Of a DNA stretch of 64,000 nucleotides, positions 11,643 to 25,100 are shown piece after piece. The notes below the pieces were generated by a model. The model ran no database searches and was not told the DNA's origin. It was given only the letters and a program-made list of their open reading frames with translations. This stretch comes from Lantana camara. Taxonomy: Eukaryota; Streptophyta; Magnoliopsida; Lamiales; Verbenaceae. The stretch lies in the NCBI GenBank assembly GCA_037501455.1, contig CM074858.1:98924001-98988000 (forward strand). Reading direction: 5' to 3'. Position 1 is the stretch's first letter. Every line of letters starts with the position of its first letter. The position numbers and the translations under genes were made by a program.

Positions 11643-14600
11643 TGTAACACCCGAGCGCAAGGTGCCACATCCCCCGCACCGAGACCCGACCCGAATATGA
11701 AATGGACGATCCATACCCGAGCCAAATCACGGCGAACGGGGACAAACACACACTCTAAGCTAGGCGGGCTAACCCTTAAAACCATATAACAACATAAAAC
11801 ATTAAAGCGGAAGCAATGAACGAACATATACCATATATATATATCATGAGCATCCAAGCTCCAAAAATCATTTATATACATTAACAATTGCCATCACGGC
11901 CCAAAAATAAATACCCTCCACATCGATATTCATATACAATAATCCAAAAGTGTAATATGCAAGTGTAAGACTCCAAAATACAGAGCTAGAGACGAATGCA
12001 AGACCTAGGACTCGTATTCCCGCCTAGCTCCCTCAACACCTGCACAAAATAACTGAAAACCAAACGGGTTCAGTCCAAAAGGGACTGGTGGGTATAAAAC
12101 AAGGCATAGATATAATATATGACAGTAATTACACAATCACATGCAAGCTATAATCCCAAATGAGGTTTTAAAGTCTTTCCCAAGTGGGTGAAAAGAATCA
12201 TCAAAAGGGATTATAACGATTCATTAACATTAGGTCATTATTGGCCCGGCGAGTGGGCGTGCATTATCTCCAACCAACACCTTGTGTAAACCATTTAAAC
12301 ATTCATTCATATATCTTTTCATGCAATCAATCTTTTGTGCACATTCATTAACATTTACACCTTCTTCCTCCGGGTTGGTGGTGGGTTTGCAAGGCCCGAC
12401 CACCCATTCATTGACCAAAAGGGGTTACATGACTCCCCAGATGGCGCTCAGCGTCCATTCCTCGCTAACTCCTAACGAGGTCCGGTTACGCCGTTAATTG
12501 GTGGAACTAGTGTGAGGGATCACCGTCGGCCCGTGCCTCCCCGGATAGCCACTCACACTAAGTCCCTGGGCCCCATTCGTGCATTCGATCATTTCTCGCC
12601 AAAACATTAGGTAGGATTGATAAAATAAGGCTTTACGTTGAAAACATTTACTCTTTAAAACGACTCTTTATATATATATAATTTTGGTCGAAAGCTTTCA
12701 CATTGAAGGTATATATAGGGTCTTGTATCTACATAGAAGAAAAACCCACCTTAAACCGTCAAAAGAAGAAAGCACGAGCCTCACTGACCGGCCTCGTCTC
12801 CAACGTGATCAAAATCTGTGCAAGAAAAGTGAAGTGAGACTCAATATGACCAAATAAGACGCTCGGCAATGCAATGATCATGATATGAATATATAAGAGA
12901 TTAAATTATGTTATGGAAATGTTCATGTGCACTATTAATGTCTTAAAGACATATAAACATTCATTCCATTCTTCCATGAAGCGTTCAAATTTGTTAAAGT
13001 TCAACATCTCCATAAATCATACTAAATTAGTCCAAGAAATTCAAATAACGATCATAACACGTAGTATAACATGTATACATATCATACAAGTCATTAAATA
13101 AGGAATAAATAGCAATTAGGGTTCAAACTTAAGAGCAAAGTCCATGCATGCACACATTAGGAGAAAAGAAGACACGTTGAAGCATATCTCGGAAAATATT
13201 CCACGAAAAATCATAAAATTTCATAACACTCAAGATAATACATGTTAGCATAGCATAAAAGTCATAAAAGAGGTGGAGGAATATAAAACAAGCGAAGAAA
13301 AACAAGAAAAAACGAAACCGGAGCAATAAAACAAAACTGGACAAAATCCACCCCCATGGATTTGGTCCAGACCTACTGACTCAAATCCACCCCCGCGGAT
13401 TTTTCCAAAGGGAAAAATCCACCCCGTGGATTTGAGTCTGAAGCCAAAAAAAATAAAGAACGTTGCAGAAAAACAGAGCAACACCATGCCAACTCCAACC
13501 AACATACTTAGGTAAGTTAAGATCATCAAAATGCAAGAAAACCACTCCACAACAACACACAAACATGCTCCCAAAGTGTTGAAACATGCTAAGGAGGTAA
13601 GGATGATCATTTCATGTAAAAACTTCAAATATACATTAATGGTAACTCATGAATGCTTCAACTACCATCTAATACTTCACCATACATGCAAGGAAGGTGT
13701 CATGGCAACCATATTCAAGCTTGGAATCAACCAAAACAACCAAGGAATGAAAGAGTTCAACAAATTGACATATAACCTAACTATTCAACATCTTCTCCAA
13801 ACTCCATGAAAACATGCTCAAAATTGGGGAAGAATGGATCAAAATGACTCATAATGAATGTATATAACAATCCTAAGCTTACCTTGTGGATTAATGGAGG
13901 CTTGGAAGAGATTTGAGCTTGAATCTCCAAGGATTGGCTTGAGCTACGGGAAAACTGGAAAGCAGGGGAAGTTTGGCTGATTTTCTCCAAGTGAAGGGGT
14001 TATCTCGGTTTGTGGTGGTTAAGGCTGGTTAGAGGGTTGAGTTAGGGTTCCAAGGAATCAAACCATGGTTAATTTGGTCAAGGTTTGAATAAGTTATGGC
14101 TTATTTAGTAAAACGTGGCAGTTTAGGCGTCCGTTGCGTGTTTCGGTTGAATTTCAGAGGTTCAAATAATTTTGGAAAAGTATAAGGCTAAGTTCATTAA
14201 ACTCAAATTTTCGATACGAGTTCAACGAAGTTGACGAAACTCGAATCCGAGTTTCCTAGCTCAAGATATCAAATAAGAAACCAATGGTGCGCTAATTGCT
14301 CGTTAGCCCCCGTTTTGGATTCCAAAATCAAAATAAATTCATAACTCATGAAAATGAACCCGAAAACATGAAACGAACATATATCCATATTCATAACACA
14401 TATAAGTCCAACATATTAAATTTTCACAAAATTACGAATTCATTTCATGTAGAAACGGTAAGCAAACAATTCATACAAGAGCAAATCGTTCAAAATTCAT
14501 ATAAATTCAAATTCAAACATTTTCAAATAATTCAATTATTTCATAATTTCATATAATATAAAATAAATAATTAATAACGTAATTAAAATAAATTAAATGC

Positions 14601-14656
14601 GCACGTAATTATCACATAATTCATACCTGAACGACTTAAAAAGTCGGGGTGTTACA
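11643..14656 (-). repeat. 5' LTR of the Tekay element (3014 bp)
   Basis: Nearly identical to 3842-6888. Differences I saw are about eight single bases, one C fewer in a CCCCC run, and one fewer palindromic cassette unit at 13343-13432. It should carry the element's promoter in its sense-strand 5' part (near 14656 downward), but I cannot place a TATA box with confidence. On the sense strand a good donor site AAG|GTAAGC lies at 13882 and a TTTTGTGCAG acceptor-like site ends at 12040. Confidence 0.95.
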
Positions 14657-15557
14657 ATTATATGTATAATTAGTGAATAAAGTAATGTAATTTTAGTTAT
14701 TAAATGCGTGAATTGATGGTTATACATATGTAATCAAACATTCGGTAAGTATTTCGAACGATATCATAACGTTAAGGACATTCGTTTTATTTTAAATAGA
14801 AATCGAATTTCGTTTTCACATATTATTGGGAAGAGAAATTTTTCTTATTTAATTAACTAACAAATAAAACATCATGGTATTACATTTAATATTTAAAAAT
14901 AATGTTTTCTCTTTTTTAAATATTTAGTTTTTTCGAAATTCCTAGGGATTTCCGAGGGAAACATTCCCTCGGAATTTGCTATATATATTTTTTAAAATTA
15001 AGCACTACATAAAAATTTTTTGAGTTTAAATACAATCCATGACAATTATATGTATAATTAGTGAATAAAATAATGTAATATTAGTTATTAAATGCGTGAA
15101 TTGATGGTTATGCATATGTAATCAAACATTCAGTGAGTATTTCGAACGATATCATAACGTTAAGGACATTCGTTTTATTTTATATTGAAATCGAATTTCG
15201 TTTTCACATATTCTTGGAAGGGAAATTTTTTCTTATTTAATTAACTAACAAATAAAACATCATTATATTACATTTAATATTTAAAAATAATGTTTTCTCT
15301 TTCTTAAATATTTAGTTTTTTCGAAATTCCGAGGGAATTTCGATGGATTTTCGAGGGAAAACCATTTTCCCTTGGAAATCCCTCGGAATTCCCTCGGAAT
15401 TTGCTATATATATTTTTAAAAATTAAGCACTACATAATAATTTGTTGAGTTTAAATACAATCCATGACAATTATATGTATAATTAGTGAATAGAGTAATG
15501 TAATTTTAGTTATTAAATGCGTGAATTGATGGTTATACATATGTAATCAAACATTCG

Positions 15558-17115
15558 GTATGTATTTCGAACGATATCATAATGTTATGGACATTCGTTT
15601 TATTTTAAATTGAAATTGAATTTCGTTTTCACATATTATTGGGAAGAGAAATTTTTCTTATTTAATTAACTAACAAATAAAACATCATGGTATTACGTTT
15701 AATATTTAAAAACAATGTTTTCCCTTTTTTAAATATTTAGTTTTTTCAAAATTCCGAGGGAATTCCGAGGGATTTCCGAGCAATATGTATTTTTTAAAAT
15801 TAAGCACTACATAATAATTTGTTGAGTTTAAATACAATCCATGACAATTATATGTATAATTAGTGAATGAAGTAATGTAATTTTAGTAATTAAATGCGTG
15901 AAATGATGGTTATGCATATGTAATCAAACATTCGATGAGTATTTCGAATGATATCATAACGTTAAGGACATTCGTTTTATTTTAAATTGAAATCGAATTT
16001 CGTTTTCACATATTCTTGGAAGAGAAATTTTTCTTATTTAATTAACTAACAAATAAAACATCATTGTATTAGATTAAATATTTAAAAATAATGTTTTCTC
16101 TTTTTTAAATATTTAGTTTTTTCGAAATTTCGAGGGAATTCCGAGGGAAAACCATTTTCCCTCGGAAATCCCTCGGAATTTGCTATATAAATTTTTTAAA
16201 ATTAAGCACTACATAATAATTTGTTGAGTTTAAATACAATCCATGACAATTATATGTATAATTAGTGAATAAAGTAATGTAATTTTAGTTATTAAATGCG
16301 TGAATTGATGGTTATACATATGTAATCAAACATTCGGTATGTATTTCGAACGATATCATAATGTTATGGACATTCGTTTTATTTTAAATTGAAATTGAAT
16401 TTCGTTTTCACATATTATTGGGAAGTGAAATTTTTCTTATTTAATTAACTAACAAATAAAACATCATGGTATTACATTTAATATTTAAAAACAATGTTTT
16501 CCTTTTTTAAATATTTAGTTTTTTCAAAATTCCGAGGGAATTCCGAGGGATTTCCGAGCAATATGTATTTTTTAAAATTAAGCACTACATAATAATTTGT
16601 TGAGTTTAAATACAATCCATGACAATTATATGTATAATTAGTGAATGAAGTAATGTAATTTTTGTTATTAAATGCGTGAAATGATGGTTATGCATATGTA
16701 ATCAAACATTCGATGAGTATTTCGAACGATATCATAACGTTATGGACATTCGTTTTATTTTAAATTGAAATTGAATTTCGTTTTCACATATTCTTGGAAG
16801 AGAAATTTTTCTTATTTAATTAACTAACAAATAAAACATCATTGTATTAGATTAAATATTTAAAAACACTGTTTTCTCTTTTTTAAATATTTAGTTTTTT
16901 CGAAATTTCGAGGGAATTCCTAGGGAAAACCATTTTCCCTCGGAAATCCCTCGGAATTTGCTATATATATTTTTTAAAATTAAGCACTACATAATAATTT
17001 GTTGAGTTTAAATACAATCCATGACAATTATATGTATAATTAGTGAATAAAGTAATGTAATTTTAGTTATTAAATGCGTGAGTTGATGGTTATACATATG
17101 TAATCAAGCATTCGG
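15558..17115 (+). repeat. Tandem duplication of a two-monomer unit (period about 780 bp)
   Basis: The uncommon variant CGGTATGTATTTCG followed by ATAATGTTATGGACATT occurs near 15556 and again near 16336, and the following GATTTCCGAGCAATATGTATT variant repeats at about 15772 and 16552. Two adjacent monomers were duplicated as a block. Confidence 0.75.
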
Positions 17116-20100
17116 TAAGTATTTCGAACGATATCATAACGTTAAGGAAATTCGTTTTATTTTAAATTGAAATCAAATTTCGTTTTCACATATTATTGGG
17201 AAGAGAAATTTTTCTTATTTAATTAACTAACAAATAAAACATCATGGTATTACATTTAATATTTAAAAACAATGTTTTCTATTTTTTAAATATTTAGTTT
17301 TTTCGAAATTCCGAGGGATTTCCGGGGGAAAACCAGTTTCCCTCGGAAATCCCTCGGAATTTGCCATATATATTTTTAAAAATTAAGCACTACATAATAA
17401 TTTGTTGAGTTTAAATACAATCCATGGCATTTATATGTACAATTAGTGAATAAAGCAATGTAATTTTAGTTATTAAATGAGTGAATTGATGGTTATACAT
17501 ATGTAATCAAACATTCCGTAAGTATTTCGAACGATATCATAACGTTAAGGACATTCGTTTTATTTTAAATAGAAATCGAATTTCGTTTTGACATATTATT
17601 GGGAAGAGAAAATTTTCTAATTTAATTAACTAACAAATAAAACATCATGGTATTACATTTAATATTTAAAAACAATGTTTTCTCTTTTTTAGATATTTAG
17701 TTTTTTCGAAATTCCGAGGGAATTCCGGGGAAAAACCAGTTTCCCTCGGAATTCCCTCAGAATTAGCTATATATATTTTTTAAAATTAAGCACTACATAA
17801 TAATTTGTTGAGTTTAAATGCAATCCATGACAATTATATGTATAATTACTGAATTAAATAATGTAATATTAGTTATTAAATGCGTGAATTGATGGTTATA
17901 CATATGTAATCAAACATTCGGTGAGTATTTCGAACGATATCATAAAGTTAAGGACATTCGTTTTATTTTAAGTTGAAATCGAATTTCGTTTTCACATATT
18001 CTTGGAAGGGAAATTTTTTCTTATTTAATTAACTAACAAATAAAACATCATTATATTACATTTAATATTTAAAGGCAATGTTTTCTCTTTTTTAAATATT
18101 TAGTTTTTTAGAAATTTCGAGGGAATTTCAAGGGATTTTCGAGGGAAAACCATTTTCCCTCGGAAATCCCTCGGAATTTGCTATATATATTTTTTAAAAT
18201 TAAGCACTGCATAATAATTTGTTGAGTTTAAATACAATCCATGGAAATTATATGTACAATTAGTGAATAAAGTAATGTAATTTTAGTTATTAAATGAGTG
18301 AATTGATGGTGATACATATGTAATCAAACATTCGGTAAGTATTTCGAACGATATCATAACGTTAAGGACATTCGTTTTATTTTAAATTGAAATCGAATTT
18401 TGTTTTCACATATTATTGGGTATGGTAATACATTTATAATTTAAAAACAATTTTTCTCTTTTTTAAATATTTAGTTTTTTCAAAATTCCGAGGGATTTCC
18501 AAGGGAAAACCATTTTCGCTCGGAAATCCCTCGGAATTCACTCGCAATTTGCTATATATATTTTTTAAAATTAAGCAGTACATAATAATTTGTTGAGTTT
18601 AAATACAATCCATAGCAATTATATGTATAATTAGTGAATAAAGTAATGTAATTTTAGTTATTAAATGCGTGAATTGATGGTTATACATTTGTAATCAAAT
18701 ATTCGGTAAGTATTTCGAACGATATCATAAAGTTAAGGACATTCTTTTTATTTTAAATTGAAATCTAATTTCGTTTTGACATACTATTGGGAAGAGAAAA
18801 TTTTCTTATTTAATTAACTAACAAATAAAATATCATGGTATTGCATTTAATATTTAAAAACAATGTTTTCTCTTTTTTAAATATTTAGTTTTTTCGAAAT
18901 TCTGAGGGATATCCGAGGGAAAACCATCTTCCCTCGGAAATCCCTCGGAATTCCCTCGGAATTTGCTATATATATTTTTTAAAATTAAGCACTACATAAT
19001 AATTTGTTGAGTTTAAATACAATCCATGACAATTATATGTATAATTAGTGAATAAAGTAATGTAATTTTAGTTATTAAATGCATGAATTGATGGTTATAC
19101 ATATGTAATCAAACATTCGGTAAGTATTTCGAACGATATCATAACGTTAAGGAAATTCGTTTTATTTTAAATTGAAATCGAATTTCGTTTTCACATATTA
19201 TTGGGAAGAGAAATTTTTCTTATTTAATTAACTAACAAATAAAACATCATGGTATTACATTTAATATTTAAAAACAATTTTTTCTCTTTTTTAAATATTT
19301 AGTTTTTTTGAAATTCCGAGGGAATTCCGAGGGATTTCCGGGGGAAAACCAGTTTCCCTTGGAAATCCCTCAGAATTTGCTATATATATTTTTTAAAATT
19401 AAGCACTACATAATAATTTGTTGAGTTTAAATACAATCCATGACAATTATATGTATAATTAGTGAATAAAGTAATGTAATTTTAGTTATTAAATGCGTGA
19501 ATTGATGGTTATACATATGTAATCAAACATTCGGTGAGTATTTCGAACGATATCATAACGTTAAGGACATTCATTTTATTTTAAATTGAAATCGAATTTC
19601 GTTTTCACATATTCTTGGAAGGGAAATTTTTTCTTATTTAATTAACTAACAAATAAAACATCATTATATTATATTTAATATTTTAAAACAATGTTTTCTC
19701 TTTTTTAAATATTTAGTTTTTTCGAAATTCCGACGGAATTCCGAGGGAAAACCATTTTCCATCGAAAATCCCTCGGAATTTGCTATATATATTTTTTAAA
19801 ATAAAACACTACATAATAATTTGTTGAGTTTAAATACAATCCATGGCAATTATATGTACAATTAGTGAATAAAGTAATGTAATATTAGTTATTAAATGAG
19901 TGAATTTATGGTTATACATATGTAATCAAACATTCGGTAAGTATTTCGAACGATATCATAACGTTAAGGACATTCGGTTTATTTTAAATTCAAATCGAAT
20001 TTCGTTTTCACATATTATTGGGAAGATAAATTTTTCTTATTTAATTAACTAACAAATAAAATATCATGGTATTACATTTAATATTTAAAAACAATGTTTT

Positions 20101-20312
20101 CTCTTTTTTAAATATTTAGTTTTTTAGAAATTCTGAGGGAATTCCGAGGGAAACCATTTTCCCTCTGAAATCCCTCGGGATTTGCTATATATATATTTTA
20201 AAATAAAGCACTACATAATAATTTGTTGAGTTTAATACAATGCATGGCAATTATATGTACAATTAGTGAATAAAGTAATGTAATTTTAGCTATTGAATGA
20301 GTGAATTGATGG

Positions 20313-21852
20313 TTATACATATGTAATCAAACATTCGGTAAGTATTTCGAACGATATCATAACGTTATGGACATTCGTTTTTTTTTTAAATTGAAATCGA
20401 ATTTCGTTTTCACATATTATTGGGAAGAAAATTTTTTCTTGTTTAATTAACAAACAAATAAACATCATGGTAATATATTTAATATTTAAAAACAATTTTT
20501 CTCTTTTTTAAAAATTTAGTTTTTTCGAAATTCAGAGGGATTTTTGACGGAAAACCATTTTAACTCGGAATTCCAACGGGAATTGCTGTCTGTATTTTTT
20601 AAAATTAAGCACTACATAATAATTTATTGAAATTAAATACAATCCATTACAATTATATGTATAATTAGTGAATAAAGTAATGTAATTTTAGTTATTAAAA
20701 GCGTGAATTGATGGTTATACATATGTAATCAAACATTCGGTAAGTATTTCGAACGATATCATAACGTTAAGGACATTCGTTTTATTTTTAATTGATATCG
20801 AATTTCGTTTTCACATATTATTGGGAAGAGAAATTTTTCTTATTTAATTAACCAACAAATAAAACATCATGGTATTACATTTAATATTTAAAAACTATGT
20901 TTTCTCTTTTTCATAGTTTTTTCGAAATTCCGAGGGAAATCCCTCGGAATTTGCAATATATATTTTTTAAAATTAAGCACTACATAATAATTTGTTGACT
21001 TTAAATACAATCCATGAAAATTATATGTACAATTAGTGAATAAAGTAATGTAATATTAGTTATTAAATGAGTGAATTTATGGTTATACATATGTAATCAA
21101 ACATTCGGTAAGTATTTCGAACGATATCATAACGTTATGGACATTCGTTTTTTTTTTAAATTGAAATCGAATTTCGTTTTCACATATTATTGGGAAGAAA
21201 ATTTTTTCTTGTTTAATTAACAAACAAATAAACATCATGGTAATATATTTAATATTTAAAAACAATTTTTCTCTTTTTTAAAAATTTAGTTTTTTCGAAA
21301 TTCAGAGGGATTTTTGACGGAAAACCATTTTAACTCGGAATTCCAACGGGAATTGCTGTCTGTATTTTTTAAAATTAAGCACTACATAATAATTTATTGA
21401 AATTAAATACAATCCATTACAATTATATGTATAATTAGTGAATAAAGTAATGTAATTTTAGTTATTAAAAGCGTGAATTGATGGTTATACATATGTAATC
21501 AAACATTCGGTAAGTATTTCGAACGATATCATAACGTTAAGGACATTCGTTTTATTTTTAATTGATATCGAATTTCGTTTTCACATATTATTGGGAAGAG
21601 AAATTTTTCTTATTTAATTAACCAACAAATAAAACATCATGGTATTACATTTAATATTTAAAAACTATGTTTTCTCTTTTTCATAGTTTTTTCGAAATTC
21701 CGAGGGAAATCCCTCGGAATTTGCAATATATATTTTTTAAAATTAAGCACTACATAATAATTTGTTGACTTTAAATACAATCCATGAAAATTATATGTAT
21801 AATTAGTGAATAAAGTAATGTAATTTTAGTTATTAAATGAGTGAATTGATGG
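20313..21852 (+). repeat. Exact-looking 770-bp tandem duplication inside the satellite
   Basis: Sequence from about 20313 recurs at 21083 with essentially no change, including the rare GAGGGATTTTTGACGG core and the short TTCATAG core. It consists of two monomers of different type. The same duplication is present in the second 3.9-kb unit (about 24270-25800) but not in the third. Confidence 0.85.
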
Positions 21853-22069
21853 TTATACATATGTAATCAAACATTCCGTAAGTATTTCGAACGATATCAT
21901 AACGTTAAGGACATTCGTTTTATTTTAAATTGAAATCGAATTTCGTTTTCACATATTGTTGGGAAAAGAAATTTTTCTTATTTAATTAACTAACAAATAA
22001 AACATCATGGTATTACATTTAATATTTAAAAATAGTGTTTTCTCTTTTTTAAATATTTAGTTTTTTCGA

Positions 22070-22135
22070 AATTCCGAGGGAATTCCGAGGGATTTCCAAG
22101 GGAAAACCATTTTCCCTCGGAAATCCCTCGGAATT
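22070..22135 (+). other. Example of the palindromic monomer core
   Basis: Left arm units CCGAGGGA (two copies and a CCAAGGGA), centre AAAACCATTTT, right arm TCCCTCGGA twice, ending GGAATTT. The arms can pair over about 25 bp with a mismatch if one unit is skipped. One to three units per side occur in different monomers; this accounts for most of the monomer length variation. Confidence 0.8.
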
Positions 22136-25100
22136 TGCTATATAAATTTTTTAAAATAAAGCACTACATAATAATTTGTTGAGTTTAAATACAATCCATG
22201 GCAATTATATGTACAATTAGTGAATAAAGTAATTTATTTTAGTTATTAAATGAGTGAATTGATGGTTATACATAAGTAATCAAACATTCGGTAAGTATTT
22301 CGAACGATATCATAACTTTAAGGACATTCGTTTTTTTTTAAATTGAAATCGAATTTCGTTTTCACATATTATTGGGAAGAAAAAATTTTCTTGTTTAATT
22401 AACAAACAAATAAACATCATGGTAATATATTTAATATTTAAAAACAATTTTTCTCTTTTTTAAATATTTAGTTTTTTCGAAATTCCGAGGGATTTCCGAC
22501 GGAAAACCATTTTAACTCGGAATTGCCTCGGGAATTGCTGTATATATTTTTTAAAATTAAGCACTACATAATAATTTGTTGAGTTTAAATACAATCCATG
22601 GCAATTATATGTACAATTAGTGAATAAAGTAATGTAATTTTAGTTATTTAATGAGTGAATTGATGGTTATACATATGTAATCAACCATTCGATAAGTATT
22701 TCGAACGATATCATAACGTTAAGGACATTCGTTTTTTTTTAAAATTGAAATCAAATTTCGTTTTCACATATTATTGGGAAGAGAAATTTTTCTTATTTAA
22801 TTAACTAACAAATAAAACATCATGGTATTACATTTAATATTTAAAAATAATGTTTTCTCTTTTTTAAATATTTAGTTTTTTCGAAATTCCGAGGGAATTC
22901 CCTCGGAATTTGCTATATATATTTTTTAAAATTAAGCAATACACAATAATTTGTTGAGTTTAAATACAATCCATGACAATTATATGTATAATTAGTGAAT
23001 AAAGTAATGTAATATTAGTTATTAAATGCTTCAATTGATGGTTATACATATGTAATCAAACATTTGGTGAGTATTTCGAACGATATCATAACGTTAAGGA
23101 CATTCGTTTTATTTTAAATTGAAATCGAATTTCGTTTTCACATATTCTTGGAAGAGAAATTTTTCTTTTTTAATTAACTAACAAATAAAACATCATTGTA
23201 TTAGATTTAATATTTAAAAACAATGTTTTCACTTTTTTAAATATTTAGTTTTTTCGAAATTCCTATGGAATTTCAAGGGAAAACCATTTTCCCTCGGAAA
23301 TCCCTCGGAATTTGCTATATAGATTTTTTAAAATTAAGCACTACATAATAATTTGTTGAGTTTAAATACAATCCATGACAATTATATGTATAATTAGTGA
23401 ATAAAGTAATGTAATTTTAGTTATTAAATGCGTGAATTGATGGTTATACATATGTAATCAAACATTCGGTGAGTATTTCGAACGATATCATAACGTTAAG
23501 GACATTCATTTTATTTTAAATTGAAATCGAATTTCGTTTTCACATATTCTTGGAAGGGAAATTTTTTCTTATTTAATTAACTAACAAATAAAACATCATT
23601 ATATTATATTTAATATTTTAAAACAATGTTTTCTCTTTTTTAAATATTTAGTTTTTTCGAAACTCCGACGGAATTCCGAGGGAAAACCATTTTCCATCGA
23701 AAATCCCTCGGAATTTGCTATATATATTTTTTAAAATAAAACACTACATAATAATTTGTTGAGTTTAAATACAATCCATGGCAATTATATGTACAATTAG
23801 TGAATAAAGTAATGTAATATTAGTTATTAAATGAGTGAATTTATGGTTATACATATGTAATCAAACATTCGGTAAGTATTTCGAACGATATCATAACGTT
23901 AAGGACATTCGGTTTATTTTAAATTCAAATCGAATTTCGTTTTCTCATATTATTGGGAAGAGAAATTTTTCTTATTTAATTAACTAACAAATAAAATATC
24001 ATGGTATTACATTTAATATTTAAAAACAATGTTTTCTCTTTTTTAAATATTTAGTTTTTTAGAAATTCTGAGGGAATTCCGAGGGAAACCATTTTCCCTC
24101 TGAAATCCCTCGGGATTTGCTATATATATATTTTAAAATAAAGCACTACATAATAATTTGTTGAGTTTAATACAATGCATGGCAATTATATGTACAATTA
24201 GTGAATAAAGTAATGTAATTTTAGCTATTGAATGAGTGAATTGATGGTTATACATATGTAATCAAACATTCGGTAAGTATTTCGAACGATATCATAACGT
24301 TATGTACATTAAATTGAAATCGAATTTCGTTTTCACATATTATTGGGAAGAAAATTTTTTCTTGTTTAATTAACAAACAAATAAACATCATGGTAATATA
24401 TTTAATATTTAAAAACAATTTTTCTCTTTTTTAAAAATTTAGTTTTTTCGAAATTCAGAGGGATTTTTGACGGAAAACCATTTTAACTCGGAATTCCAAC
24501 GGGAATTGCTGTCTGTATTTTTTAAAATTAAGCACTACATAATAATTTATTGAAATTAAATACAATCCATTACAATTATATGTATAATTAGTGAATAAAG
24601 TAATGTAATTTTAGTTATTAAAAGCGTGAATTGATGGTTATACATATGTAATCAAACATTCGGTAAGTATTTCGAACGATATCATAACGTTAAGGACATT
24701 CGTTTTATTTTTAATTGATATCGAATTTCGTTTTCACATATTATTGGGAAGAGAAATTTTTCTTATTTAATTAACCAACAAATAAAACATCATGGTATTA
24801 CATTTAATATTTAAAAACTATGTTTTCTCTTTTTCATAGTTTTTTCGAAATTCCGAGGGAAATCCCTCGGAATTTGCAATATATATTTTTTAAAATTAAG
24901 CACTACATAATAATTTGTTGACTTTAAATACAATCCATGAAAATTATATGTACAATTAGTGAATAAAGTAATGTAATATTAGTTATTAAATGAGTGAATT
25001 TATGGTTATACATATGTAATCAAACATTCGGTAAGTATTTCGAACGATATCATAACGTTATGGACATTCGTTTTTTTTTTAAATTGAAATCGAATTTCGT

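Larger units (their letters stand above)
3842..14656 (-). mobile_element. Complete autonomous Ty3/gypsy chromovirus (Tekay/Del type)
   Basis: A 10.8-kb element in reverse orientation: 3' LTR 3842-6888, polypurine tract 6891-6902, gag-pol 6925-11430, primer site 11621-11634, 5' LTR 11643-14656. The ends are TG...CA. The satellite bases ATTATA occur on both sides (3836-3841 and 14657-14662). Ty3/gypsy integrases normally make 5-bp duplications; here the exact edge is ambiguous because the LTR end and the target share bases. The LTRs differ by about eight substitutions over 3 kb (my count by eye) plus a repeat-unit difference of about 33 bp, and the reading frame is open throughout. This is therefore a recent insertion that could still be active. 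Assignment to Tekay rests on the C-terminal chromodomain, the single fused frame and the initiator-Met primer site. Confidence 0.95.

Noticed and set aside
20313..21265. Two identical 60-codon frames 770 bp apart in the satellite
   Set aside because: They lie within the 770-bp tandem duplication of non-coding satellite; other monomers break the frame.
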